Source of the DNA: Candidatus Latescibacterota bacterium
GTDB taxonomy: Bacteria; Latescibacterota; UBA2968
DNA length: 64,000 nt
Assembly (NCBI GenBank): GCA_022821275.1
Contig: JAJEDY010000080.1
Location: forward strand, 60,481 to 124,480
Direction: 5' to 3'
Part shown: piece by piece, positions 1-8,219 of the stretch
How positions within the stretch are numbered: the stretch's first letter is position 1
Layout: each line of letters starts with the position of its first letter
Notes under the pieces: model-generated
The model's database searches: none
What the model saw: the letters and a program-made list of their open reading frames with translations, nothing else
What the model was told of the DNA's origin: nothing
Program-made: the position numbers and the translations under genes

Positions 1-216
1 ACGGTGGATTCCGGCCAATTCCGCAGCTCTGGCGAGCGTCACTTCCTGTTGTTGATAGAGCAAAATTGCGGCATCAAGACGAGATTCCTTCTTGGTGGTG
101 ACCAATTTTTCAAGAGCATCGGTCATCAACGCATGCGAGTCGGCATAAAGCCCCGCGTCAATCAGAGCGTTCACCTCTTTTTCGAGGTCGCGTGAGTGAA
201 TTTCAATCTGGAGCAT
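1..216 (-). CDS. UPF0175-like small antitoxin, partial (C-terminus off the window)
   Basis: Reading the minus strand from ATG at 216 gives 72 codons that stay open to the window edge. A good Shine-Dalgarno (GGAAGGA) lies just upstream. The N-terminus (MLQIEIHSRDLEKEV) is followed by an alanine-rich helix and a segment ending LARAAELAGIHR. That ending resembles the LGKAAELAGLS-type helix-turn-helix core of UPF0175 proteins, which are often antitoxins beside PIN-type toxins. Any toxin partner would lie left of the window. Family assignment is by eye from a short stretch, so it is moderate; that the frame is coding is fairly secure. Confidence 0.6.
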   Translation of the reverse strand, partial: MLQIEIHSRDLEKEVNALIDAGLYADSHALMTDALEKLVTTKKESRLDAAILLYQQQEVTLARAAELAGIHR

Positions 217-558
217 GGATATCTTTCCTTCCTAACTACCAAAACGGGTCAAATCCATTTTCAGCTTGAGGTCTTAGTGATTATTTACGAAATTCGTTCT
301 GGAGAATCGTTTTGGGATTGATCAACAAGCCAGCACTTTGACTTACCAAAATAAGCAAAATCCTGGGTTAGGCAAGTCCTGAATCTCGTTTAGGAAGATC
401 GGGATTTACTTGGTAACGCATGTCCCAAAAATTATCATAATACGAGATTGATATTTGCCCTGGATTTGTTTTGATCGCCAATGAAAGAGTATCTTTCGGA
501 GGTAAGTATTTCAAGATGCTTAAAATTTCTCAATTTTTAAAAAGGAGCAATTTCGGCT
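217..558. other. AT-rich intergenic region without a recognised gene
   Basis: This 342-bp gap separates two divergently oriented genes, so it should hold a promoter for each. No convincing -35/-10 pair, hairpin or RNA gene was recognised. An AAAAAGGAG ribosome-binding site near 541 belongs to the following ORF. Confidence 0.4.
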
Positions 559-822
559 ATGAATAAAATACAAAGAAAACTCAATCAGTATTACGAGGAC
601 GTTGGTATTGCACCTATTACTAATATACCTGTTACGCCTGGCAACCTCAACGCCATATTTGCGGTCTTCCGTTGTTCTAATAAAGATAGTTGTCGGGATG
701 CCTGCCAAGACGCACAAGGAAACGTTCACTTTTTAGCCCGGATAGAGGGCGTTACCGTTAGCCAATATTATAGAGAAAGGAATTACAAAGGTCATCGCAT
801 ACCCCTAAAAATCCCACCGTAA
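559..822 (+). CDS. Small hypothetical protein, 87 aa, cysteine-containing
   Basis: ATG at 559 is preceded by AAGGAG, with an 11-base spacer. The 87-residue product is not recognised. It has a central Cys cluster (FRCSNKDSCRDACQDA, three Cys in nine residues) and a basic C-terminus. Its last ~30 bases overlap, on the opposite strand, the broken end of the decayed DUF6785 gene at 792-2014. The C-terminal residues may therefore be read through foreign sequence at a deletion junction. It could be a real small protein or a truncated one. Function unknown. Confidence 0.45.
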   Translation: MNKIQRKLNQYYEDVGIAPITNIPVTPGNLNAIFAVFRCSNKDSCRDACQDAQGNVHFLARIEGVTVSQYYRERNYKGHRIPLKIPP

Positions 823-2014
823 TTGGCGGCACCATTTACATAGCCCATATAAATCGTGTACAAAAATGTGGCAAACACGCCTACGCCCATCGCCAGAATT
901 AGCACCCAGAGCAAGCACCGTCTATTCGTCTGGATGGTATCGAATAACTTGGTCGAATGCCCCAGCGCGGGCATAATCGTCGTCTTGATATCGCTACACC
1001 ACGAATGAGAGATAGCAACAGAAACGAGTGTGCGCGATGCCAAAGAATCAATACCCAGAATGACCGATGAAAAAATTTGCGGACACATCGCCGCACGCAG
1101 AGAAATCAGCCCTGCCTCTGAAATCAGACGGGTTTGTCCCAAATACATCACCAGCACGCCAAAGAGAAACAGCGGAATAAACTTTAATTCCATCCCCGTC
1201 TTGTAATGCCACACCGCATAGGTGGAAAAGCCCGGTCGAACACCACATTGGGATAACGCCAGGGGATCTGGGGAAACGAAGGATTAAAATGATTGATCAC
1301 ATTCCACAGCACCCAGAAAAACGTCAATCCAAATCCAATCCAGAAAAGCGGCAGATTTAGAATTGGAATTCTAAAAAAGCCCTTCTCTTTTGGTTCTTCC
1401 AATACCGCCAGTGGAACTTCCATCAACGGGTATTCAATGCGCTCGTTCTCCACCCATTGCTTCCGCAAGATCACCATCAAGCACAAAGCACATCCATAAT
1501 AGGCGACAATCACCGTCATCCACCAGAAAACAGGCACCAGCCATATCGTCCAGGGAATGGACGCACCGCGCGGTAGCCCTTCAAAAAACCACCTTAGACC
1601 CTCACCACCTGGTACCACGGTCCACGTTGGCAAAAGCGTCTCGTAATACACCGTCCACTGGTTTTCCGGGGATGACAGATAATGGGGCACCGTAAAATTT
1701 GCGACCATTTTACCGATAAAATACGTCGGCATCGTGGCCCCGATCAATGGCATCACAAAAATGACAATCAATTCACCCCGGCTCAACTTTAAGAATCGGT
1801 TTGCAAACAACACCAGCACCATCAAAGGCACGACCGCCGCCATCGACAGGTGATTTTGATCCAGACGGGTCGCGTGCAAAATAAATCGTGCGTAAGACCC
1901 TGCATTCGTCGCCAGGACCGTCAACACGATACCAATCGACAGCGACCACACCGAAATCGGCGACCAGATCTGACGATCGCGTGTTGTCTCAACCTCTCTT
2001 AAAGCCTCCGCCAT
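792..2014 (-). pseudogene. Decayed DUF6785/DUF6784-type membrane protein
   Basis: Two overlapping minus-strand frames (1184-2014, 276 aa; 792-1214, 140 aa) are both homologous to the intact 659-residue membrane protein at 19015-20994. The first covers the N-terminal third: a Trp-rich TM segment, SPENQW, and the FWWM and KQW motifs also present in the intact copy. The second resumes in another frame at a segment matching the intact protein's FIALFG region and runs through the region matching its transmembrane stretch near GCITTATD. About 130 central residues are missing, the frame shifts near 1200-1230, and roughly the last 120 residues are absent. The gene lies 7 bp downstream of the alcohol dehydrogenase gene on the same strand, so it was once probably its operon partner. 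It is very unlikely to be functional. Confidence 0.75.
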
Positions 2015-2021
2015 AATACCT

Positions 2022-3170
2022 CTAATGGATTTCTTTGAGTATTCGTCTTAACTCAAACTGCGACAGGGCGCGCGGATTGTTTTTTAGACGTTCTGTATTG
2101 ACATTCTGCACAAGTGTTTCCAGATCTGCGTCGGTATCCACGCCAACCTGTCGCAGGCGGGTGGGGCAACCAATGTTACTGATAAGATCATCAATGTGTT
2201 TTCGAGCCTCTTCAGAACCCGCAACCCCTATCAGCCTGTTGATGTCTCTTATATCTTTCTGAACTTGAGCAACACCTGTGGGATGCCAACAATCACCACT
2301 GGTTACGCCATTGTTGTATATTAAAACGGCACCCAATGTCAGAGCCACAGCCAAACCGTGAGGCACACCAAATTGAGATGTGAGCGTATAGGAAATCGCG
2401 TGAGGTGCGGTGGTCTTGCTGATATTGATCGCCTTACCAGATAGATGGGCAGCGCGACACATATTGGCACGAACATCGGGTGTGGGACGGTGAACAGCGG
2501 CCTCGAGATTATCGAGCACCAGCTTCAGAGCCTCGCTTGCAAAAACGCGCGATTGCGCGGTTGCATTCACACTCCACAAAGATTCAACAGCCTGTGACAG
2601 CGCGTCCAGGCCAGTATGTGCGGTAATAGAAGGTGGCAAATTGTCTGTCAGATTGGGATCGATAACTGCGTAATCGGGCAACACATTGGCGTGCGCAACG
2701 GAATATTTTTGTTCCCCGACATAAACCACAGCAAAATGCGTCGCTTCACTCCCCGTACCCGCTGTGGTGGGTATGGCGATTAACGGTGCGACTTTATCTC
2801 GAATCGGTATATTTCCTGTAAGAAGATCGCGGTATTGCCCGCGATGTGTACCGCTAATGCCAATGAGCTTAGCCATATCAATTGCAGACCCGCCGCCTAT
2901 GGCAATCATCATATCACATGGATGTGCGTGCCAGAACTTGACACCACGCATCACATCAGTGTATTTGGGATTGGGTGCAAAATCATCAAAGATGGCTTGG
3001 ACCCACCCCTGTAATGCGGATTCTATATACATTTTTGCACCGGATTTATCGTAGGCTGTGCGATCAGCCACAATAAAAATAGACCGCACGGATCTGTCCT
3101 CTAACAAAGACTGGACAGTCTCAATGGCCCCGGGTGCCATGTAGGTAATTTGTTTCATAAGACACTTCAT
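2022..3170 (-). CDS. Iron-type alcohol dehydrogenase, probably acting on a phosphonate aldehyde or alcohol
   Basis: The 382-residue protein has group III (iron-containing) ADH architecture. The NAD(P)-binding GGGS is at 92-95, a TTAGTGSE segment near 135-142, and the metal-site region at GLDALSQAVE. By family alignment the four metal ligands would be D189, position 193, H257 and H271. Position 193 is Gln where most family members have His. It is divergent from phnX with only 28 bp between starts, which points to phosphonoacetaldehyde/2-hydroxyethylphosphonate interconversion, as in PhpC-like enzymes; that substrate is inferred from context. The start is uncertain: MKCLMKQ has a second Met at 3158 and neither has a clear Shine-Dalgarno. 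Confidence 0.8.
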   Translation of the reverse strand: MKCLMKQITYMAPGAIETVQSLLEDRSVRSIFIVADRTAYDKSGAKMYIESALQGWVQAIFDDFAPNPKYTDVMRGVKFWHAHPCDMMIAIGGGSAIDMAKLIGISGTHRGQYRDLLTGNIPIRDKVAPLIAIPTTAGTGSEATHFAVVYVGEQKYSVAHANVLPDYAVIDPNLTDNLPPSITAHTGLDALSQAVESLWSVNATAQSRVFASEALKLVLDNLEAAVHRPTPDVRANMCRAAHLSGKAINISKTTAPHAISYTLTSQFGVPHGLAVALTLGAVLIYNNGVTSGDCWHPTGVAQVQKDIRDINRLIGVAGSEEARKHIDDLISNIGCPTRLRQVGVDTDADLETLVQNVNTERLKNNPRALSQFELRRILKEIH

Positions 3171-3198
3171 TTTTTTATTAAATCAGAAAGGACAGAAA

Positions 3199-4029
3199 AT
3201 GGATTTTAATTTTCGACGTACATACCGCGGTGAACTAAAAGCCATTTTGTTAGATTGGGCGGGAACCACAATGGATTACGGATGTTACGCGCCTGCTGTG
3301 GTCTTTCGCCAGGTGTACGAACGCATGCGAGTACCCATCAGCATGTCCGAGGCGCGTGCGCCAATGGGGGCGCACAAAAAAGTCCACATCCGAAAGATAT
3401 CTCAAATCGAATCTGTACACCAGCGCTGGGAAGAGACCTACAATCGACCGCCGCAGGAATCGGATATCGATGAGATGTTTGAAGCATTTGTGCCCCTGCA
3501 ACTGAGTTGTCTGGCTGAATACGCCGACTTGATTCCCGGTACACTGGAAGCAGTTGCCGAGTTTCGCAAGCGCGGATTAAAAATAGGATCAACCACCGGA
3601 TATACAGGCGAAATGATGGCACTCTTGCAGGAAGAAGCCAAAAAGCGCGGTTACGAACTCGATGCAACTGTATGTGCAACCGACGTTCCCGAAGGCCGCC
3701 CAGCACCGTGGATGTGTGTGCAAAATGCCATGCAACTGGGCGTGTACCCCTTTGCAGCCTGTGTCAAAGTCGATGACACGATCCCCGGCATTGAAGAGGG
3801 TCTCAATGCAGGCATGTGGACTATTGGACTTGCAAAAACGGGAAATGAAATCGGCCTAAACGAAGAAGAAATCAACCGCCTTGATCCCGACATGTTGCAA
3901 ACACAACTCGAGGCTGTATATCAGCGCATGCATCAGTCTGGCGCACACTATGTCGTCGATGGCATCTGGGATGTGCCGGCTGTATTAGACGACATCCAGA
4001 GCAGACTCACACGCGGCGAGTGTCCCTGA
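3199..4029 (+). CDS. phnX: Phosphonoacetaldehyde hydrolase (phosphonatase)
   Basis: This 276-residue HAD-superfamily enzyme hydrolyses phosphonoacetaldehyde to acetaldehyde and phosphate, the C-P bond-breaking step of 2-aminoethylphosphonate degradation. Visible signatures are the nucleophile motif DWAGT (D19, with Ala21 in place of the usual second Asp, as in PhnX) and PMGAHK with K60 at the position of the Schiff-base lysine. HAD motif II is GSTTGYT and the acidic motif is KVDDTIPGIEEG. Length fits the family. AAAGGA precedes the ATG. No PhnW transaminase is adjacent, so the aldehyde may come from the divergent dehydrogenase or from enzymes elsewhere. A hairpin terminator follows at 4045-4073. 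Confidence 0.93.
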   Translation: MDFNFRRTYRGELKAILLDWAGTTMDYGCYAPAVVFRQVYERMRVPISMSEARAPMGAHKKVHIRKISQIESVHQRWEETYNRPPQESDIDEMFEAFVPLQLSCLAEYADLIPGTLEAVAEFRKRGLKIGSTTGYTGEMMALLQEEAKKRGYELDATVCATDVPEGRPAPWMCVQNAMQLGVYPFAACVKVDDTIPGIEEGLNAGMWTIGLAKTGNEIGLNEEEINRLDPDMLQTQLEAVYQRMHQSGAHYVVDGIWDVPAVLDDIQSRLTRGECP

Positions 4030-4044
4030 TACGTAATACTCAAA

Positions 4045-4073
4045 AAAGGTCGTGAGTCATATTCACGACCTTT
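4045..4073. terminator. Bidirectional hairpin terminator between convergent genes
   Basis: A perfect 11-bp inverted repeat (AAAGGTCGTGA / TCACGACCTTT) surrounds a 7-base loop. An A-run lies before it and a T-run is part of the 3' arm. It sits between phnX (+) and the lyase gene (-), so it can serve both strands. Confidence 0.85.
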
Positions 4074-4085
4074 AAGAGATATCCG

Positions 4086-5978
4086 TTACTCTGTTACGGC
4101 TGAACGCAGGGTGAGGATTTCTTCTCCCCTGGTATTCACATCGAACCCGTACCGCTCATTTTCAACACCAATCTCGAATCCGTTCCCATTCTGTACCACA
4201 CGCGCATTTGCCTGGTGCTCCACAAAAGCAAAAATTAGAATATCTTCGAGCGTCGATAACATCACCCGCGTATTCGCATCCTGCGCCCCCGGGACAAAAC
4301 TCGTCAAACTTCCCGCCGCCAGCCCAGAAGGCGCAAAAGGCACCTCCTCCTTCTCAAAACAGGCATCCTCTCCGTTCAACCGGAAACGCATCCGCAATTC
4401 ACCTGCTCTGGGATTAAAATAAGGTGCTCTTTCATACTGCAGATAATCACGGCCGTTCAATCGCACGAACCTCTCCCCCCCATCTTGCATCACGCTTACA
4501 CCGCGCCTCCGGCGTCTCAGTGCCGTCACCAGGATCGGAGAAGTCCCTTTCAACAGCCAGTATTCATGATCTGTACGAATAGACCGCACGCGCAACCGTT
4601 CGAACAATGTTGTGGTATCCAGCCGTTTCAGAAACGCCACGATCTCGTTTTGCCCGCCAGAAAAAGGGAGACTCCCACAGGCTACCGGTTGAGTCTCCTC
4701 CGCGGAAATCGTCTTCAAAATCGGATATCCGGCCCATTGCACATGTAAGTTCATAAACCCATGCGCGCTCCGGCCTTTGTATCCCGACACGCAACAGACC
4801 ACAGCGCCCCTGTCCCATCCGCTGCGCAGCAATCCGGTCTCTCCGTAGTGCATCCGGGTAAATTTTTTTGAAAGCGGCAATACAACCTTGCGATTGGACG
4901 CCCGAAATTCAGGATCATAATAACAATAAGCGTAAGGAGCGTATGCGATCATGCACTCCGCCGCCGTACCTTTCACGCCCATCCCGAACCGATAGAGCCT
5001 GCCCAGCCTCGGATCGCCGAGTGCGACGTCCCGCATCTCGGCATCTCCAGCTTCCTGCGCCAACCGAAGCAGGGGCACCGAACACGCATCCAATTGACTG
5101 CCCGAAATAACATTTGAATTTTCTGGATAATACAGCCTGTCTTCGATCACCTGTGGCGGTGTCAGATGATACCGAAACCACGTTAAGGGCCGCTCCAGTC
5201 GCTCTGGAAAAGTCTTATACAGATCTTCCCCCGTCACGTTGCGCAGCGCATCGGCGAAGTGAAGCAACCACAAATTTTCCCACGGCCAAAACGAAGGTCC
5301 GTCGCCCGGCGCGCCGTCTCGTCCACAGCCATAGGGCATCACTCCGCTGCGAAACCGATCGATCACGGCTGATACCCAGGCTTCCGCATCGGGATGTTTT
5401 CCCAACAAATACAAAGCCGCCACACCAAAATGTCCGTTGTCAACCACGGCGTGGTGTCGTCCATCCGATGAGTATCTGTCTCGCTCCACATCCGGCCACC
5501 AGCGGTTCATCATCTTAACCAGACACGCGGTCGCCTGTTTTTTTTCTTCATCGGGCAACGCATTGTCGAGGAGATCCAGCGCCAGCGCAAACGCCTGCAT
5601 ATACCGGTTCGCCGTATAAAAATGCTCCTCTACCCGGTCACTATGCTCCCATTCCCCCGCCGCGCGCAACCAATCTCTCGCCCGTTTCAACCAGCGCGGA
5701 TCCCCCGTCAGCCGATAGGCGAACGCATAATGCTCTATCAGCGCGGTTGCGTGCATCCCCGTGTAGAACGTCAGGTATAGCTGGTGGTACGGGTGCGGGC
5801 TGTGAGGCCGTTCGGGAATCCGTTTCCAGGGCTGCTGAAAATAAAAAATCTCGCAATCTGCGAGAATATTCTTAAGGATTCGTTTTCGCGCCGCATCCTC
5901 CGGCAGGTCGAACCTGTAATCCGGATCATCGACGGGATGATACAGCCGGGGATGATCCTTACGCAGAATCTGAATCAT
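4086..5978 (-). CDS. Heparinase II/III-like polysaccharide lyase or related alpha/alpha-toroid protein
   Basis: The 630-residue protein has an N-terminal helical half of alpha/alpha-toroid type. It includes HSDRVEEHFYTANRY near 112-126 and HHAVVDNGHFGVAALYLLG near 169-187. The C-terminal half looks beta-rich (KFTRMHYGETGLLRSGWDRGAV, then HGFMNLHVQW), resembling the heparinase II/III catalytic and beta-sandwich arrangement. No signal peptide is evident. The start lies 2 bp past the stop of the 126-aa gene (TAATTATG), so they are probably co-transcribed. Substrate cannot be told from sequence; sulfated or uronic-acid glycans would fit the sulfatase elsewhere in the window. Confidence 0.6.
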   Translation of the reverse strand: MIQILRKDHPRLYHPVDDPDYRFDLPEDAARKRILKNILADCEIFYFQQPWKRIPERPHSPHPYHQLYLTFYTGMHATALIEHYAFAYRLTGDPRWLKRARDWLRAAGEWEHSDRVEEHFYTANRYMQAFALALDLLDNALPDEEKKQATACLVKMMNRWWPDVERDRYSSDGRHHAVVDNGHFGVAALYLLGKHPDAEAWVSAVIDRFRSGVMPYGCGRDGAPGDGPSFWPWENLWLLHFADALRNVTGEDLYKTFPERLERPLTWFRYHLTPPQVIEDRLYYPENSNVISGSQLDACSVPLLRLAQEAGDAEMRDVALGDPRLGRLYRFGMGVKGTAAECMIAYAPYAYCYYDPEFRASNRKVVLPLSKKFTRMHYGETGLLRSGWDRGAVVCCVSGYKGRSAHGFMNLHVQWAGYPILKTISAEETQPVACGSLPFSGGQNEIVAFLKRLDTTTLFERLRVRSIRTDHEYWLLKGTSPILVTALRRRRRGVSVMQDGGERFVRLNGRDYLQYERAPYFNPRAGELRMRFRLNGEDACFEKEEVPFAPSGLAAGSLTSFVPGAQDANTRVMLSTLEDILIFAFVEHQANARVVQNGNGFEIGVENERYGFDVNTRGEEILTLRSAVTE

Positions 5979-5980
5979 AA

Positions 5981-6361
5981 TTATTTCAAAGCCTCATCAA
6001 TCAAAAACAGATCGGTCAGCAGTGCGCGCAAATGGATAGAGGCATTTAAGTTGTCGATCAACTGGGAACTGATGGCGGGCTTGCCCAGCACGAGGTTAAT
6101 ACCCGCCCGTGCTCTTTTCGCATCGGCATTCATCTCGTCCAAAAAATCTCGATAATCCGCAAGACCCCTTTCTCCTGCGATAAGCGCTGCGGATTCTCCC
6201 AGATTATCGAGCGCGTTATTCATCTCTTTTAGCGCGTGTCGTATCTGAGAGTCTGAATCACCGCCTCCTTCTATTCCCTGTGCGGCATAAGCCAGCATCA
6301 ATTCATAGCCCGACTCTATCGCCTCAATATGTTGCGCCCACTCTGAGAAAATATCTGCCAT
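5981..6361 (-). CDS. Hypothetical helical protein, 126 aa
   Basis: A small, probably all-helical, acidic protein (MADIFSEWAQHIEAIESGYE...). It has no signal peptide, no cysteines and no recognised motif. It starts 3 bp after the cytochrome b stop and ends 2 bp before the heparinase-like gene, so it belongs to the same transcription unit. An assembly factor or small accessory of the molybdoenzyme is possible but not shown. Confidence 0.6.
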   Translation of the reverse strand: MADIFSEWAQHIEAIESGYELMLAYAAQGIEGGGDSDSQIRHALKEMNNALDNLGESAALIAGERGLADYRDFLDEMNADAKRARAGINLVLGKPAISSQLIDNLNASIHLRALLTDLFLIDEALK

Positions 6362-6364
6362 GCG

Positions 6365-6991
6365 TTATGCGCCTTTTCTTTTTGTATCCCACTTCTCTGG
6401 ATCGTGATGTGCGCGATATTCCTCGTCTGTAATCCATCCTTTAATCATCGAGCGCGTATAAAAAAGTTTCTCCGGCCGTATTGCAAAATAAACATGCATC
6501 ATAATCAGTGGAATAAAACACAGACCTGAAAAATCGTGCAAAACATAAATAATCCCCCAGCTCTCGCCTGAAAAAACATAAGGATCGCGCGTCCAGAAAG
6601 GCGAATCAATTTTAAGCAACATCAAAATACCCGTCACTATTGCAACCAGACTCATAATCGCCACGATATGGTGATAAACCTTTTGCATCAGCCAGTATTT
6701 GCCAGGCGACACTTTCAAAGTCTTGATAGACCCCGACAGCGAGGAAAGAACATCTGCAAATTCTCCCCGTGCAATCCACATAGACCGCCAGTCTTGTCGG
6801 GTCAGGGCGTAAATAATGTGAAACAAAACAGAAGCAGTAAAAATCACCCCAGAAACCCAGTGCAGCGTTACCCACGCAAACTTGATCCCCAGAATCGGCA
6901 AAAAACCAGTCAACAATAGGGCAATCATACACGCCGCCATCAACCAGTGATTGATTCGGGTAGCGAGCGTATGTCTCAGCCGAGTATTCAT
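6365..6991 (-). CDS. Membrane cytochrome b (formate dehydrogenase gamma/b561 type)
   Basis: Starting at ATG 6991 the protein has 208 residues: MNTRLRHTLATRINHW, then four TM helices. Candidate haem ligands are the His in RINHW, LHWVSG, LFHIIY, YHHIVA and LHDFSG. This layout is typical of di-haem cytochrome b subunits that pass electrons from a periplasmic dehydrogenase to quinone. The longer in-frame extension to 7201 is rejected because it overlaps two genes and lacks membrane-protein character. The start codon overlaps the stop of the 51-aa gene (ATGA). It is the likely membrane anchor and electron acceptor for the molybdoenzyme encoded upstream. Confidence 0.82.
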   Translation of the reverse strand: MNTRLRHTLATRINHWLMAACMIALLLTGFLPILGIKFAWVTLHWVSGVIFTASVLFHIIYALTRQDWRSMWIARGEFADVLSSLSGSIKTLKVSPGKYWLMQKVYHHIVAIMSLVAIVTGILMLLKIDSPFWTRDPYVFSGESWGIIYVLHDFSGLCFIPLIMMHVYFAIRPEKLFYTRSMIKGWITDEEYRAHHDPEKWDTKRKGA

Positions 6992-7143
6992 GGATCGTTT
7001 TTTTTCACAAAAAAGTGCATATAACCCGCATGCAAAACAATAAACACAATGCCTGCGACTGCAAAATACCCGATCAGATCCCACGAAAGACCTTCTAAAA
7101 CCCGCTGTCCCCAGGCATCGCTGGTATATCGAAAAATATCCAT
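6988..7143 (-). CDS. 51-residue single-pass membrane protein of the molybdoenzyme operon
   Basis: This small gene was found by reading the minus strand between the FAD subunit and the cytochrome b. It runs from ATG 7143-7141 to TGA 6990-6988: MDIFRYTSDAWGQRVLEG, one hydrophobic helix (LIGYFAVAGIVFIVLHAGYM), then a short KKNDP tail. Both ends are translationally coupled: its ATG shares a base with the upstream TGA, and its stop overlaps the cytochrome ATG. The tight coupling argues that it is real and works with the cytochrome, perhaps as a small structural subunit. No named family recognised. Confidence 0.75.
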   Translation of the reverse strand: MDIFRYTSDAWGQRVLEGLSWDLIGYFAVAGIVFIVLHAGYMHFFVKKNDP

Positions 7144-8132
7144 CAGCTCTCTCGTATTGCCCGTTTGACCAGACTTTCCATAAGGGGAATTTTAAACCCA
7201 TTGTAATTCAGCGGCGTGGCGCCCCGGGTTGCCGCACTCGCAGCGAGGTCGGCAGACGCGCCATTTGGGGGACTGCCCTTGACCACCTCTTCCACAACCG
7301 TCAAGCGCAGCGGCACACAGGCAACACCGCCGCATGCTATTCGGATATCGGAAATCGCATTGTTATCTACCTTCATTGCAGCGGCAATATTGACCAGCGC
7401 GAAATCCCAGGTGTTCCTTTCGGCCACCTTTTCAAAATAAAAACGCGCACCTGCCCAGGTGTTGGGAATCACAATTGACTTGAGCAAATCACCCGGTTGC
7501 AAAATCGTCATGCGCATAATATCTACATCTGGACCAATGAAAAAGTCCTCTGCCTGCACCTCTTTTTCCCCATCGCCATTTACAACCACCATACGCGCAT
7601 CGAGGGCAACAAGTGCGGGTGCGGTATCTGAAGGCGACACGGCGATACACCGATCCGCCCCAAAAAGACAATGTTCGCGGTCAATTCCCTCGGGCGTATC
7701 GGCATAGCAGGTATTCCCGCCCGCGCGATAACAATCCAGACCGTACCGATAATACCAGCACCGCGTATCCTGACAGACATTGCCCCCAATCGTTCCCGCA
7801 TTGCGAATTTGTGGGCTTGCAACATGCCGCGCAGCATCGGCCAACACGCCGTATTTCCCTTTAATCAGCGCACTTGTTTCGATCTCTGTCAGCGTGGTCA
7901 GCGCGCCAATCTCAATCCCGTTGGCTGTTTCTCGTATTCCATGCAAATCATCAATACCGTTAATATCGATAACTGCTCTGGGCTTCTTGGCGCGGTCCTT
8001 AAACCAGTCAAAACTATCCTGACCACCTGCCAGAACCCAACCGTCATCGCCATAGCGATTCATTAAATTCAGCGCGTGATCTATCGCCGTGGGCTGATAC
8101 AATTCAAAATTAGCCATCATATCTCTGAGCAT
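7143..8132 (-). CDS. FAD-binding subunit of a xanthine-dehydrogenase-family molybdoenzyme, with extra Fe-S cysteines
   Basis: The 329-residue protein is a CoxM/HcrB/PaoB-type medium subunit. VLAGGQDSFDWFK near 33-45 and IRNAGTIGGNVCQ near 109-121 are the two FAD-binding segments. Between the FAD halves lies a cysteine-rich insert (CQDTRCWYYR, DCYRAGGNTC, REHCLFG). This matches the 4Fe-4S loop known from 4-hydroxybenzoyl-CoA reductase beta and periplasmic aldehyde oxidoreductase PaoB, and is absent from plain CO dehydrogenases. It has no signal peptide of its own, so it would be co-exported with the Tat-tagged small subunit. An 87-bp gap separates it from the large subunit. M1 has GGAGAG upstream; M5 and M6 are alternatives. 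Confidence 0.88.
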   Translation of the reverse strand: MLRDMMANFELYQPTAIDHALNLMNRYGDDGWVLAGGQDSFDWFKDRAKKPRAVIDINGIDDLHGIRETANGIEIGALTTLTEIETSALIKGKYGVLADAARHVASPQIRNAGTIGGNVCQDTRCWYYRYGLDCYRAGGNTCYADTPEGIDREHCLFGADRCIAVSPSDTAPALVALDARMVVVNGDGEKEVQAEDFFIGPDVDIMRMTILQPGDLLKSIVIPNTWAGARFYFEKVAERNTWDFALVNIAAAMKVDNNAISDIRIACGGVACVPLRLTVVEEVVKGSPPNGASADLAASAATRGATPLNYNGFKIPLMESLVKRAIRES

Positions 8133-8190
8133 CTCATCTCTCCATCGTCAAAATTATCATCACACTTCACACTCTACAGCCCCTCTTTTT

Positions 8191-8210
8191 TATCTGCGTT
8201 CATCTGCGGA
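8191..8210. repeat. Dispersed intergenic repeat, ATCTGCGT/ATCTGCGG type
   Basis: The gap between the FAD and molybdopterin subunit genes contains TATCTGCGTT followed by CATCTGCGGA, preceded by a CACACTTCACAC-like stretch. The same words recur at 25198-25230, 26779-26852 and 34024-34110, always outside or at the very ends of genes. Confidence 0.6.
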
Positions 8211-8219
8211 TCACCCTAC

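Noticed and set aside
6992..7201. N-terminal extension of the cytochrome b frame
   Set aside because: It overlaps the 51-aa gene and the FAD-subunit end and lacks membrane-protein features.
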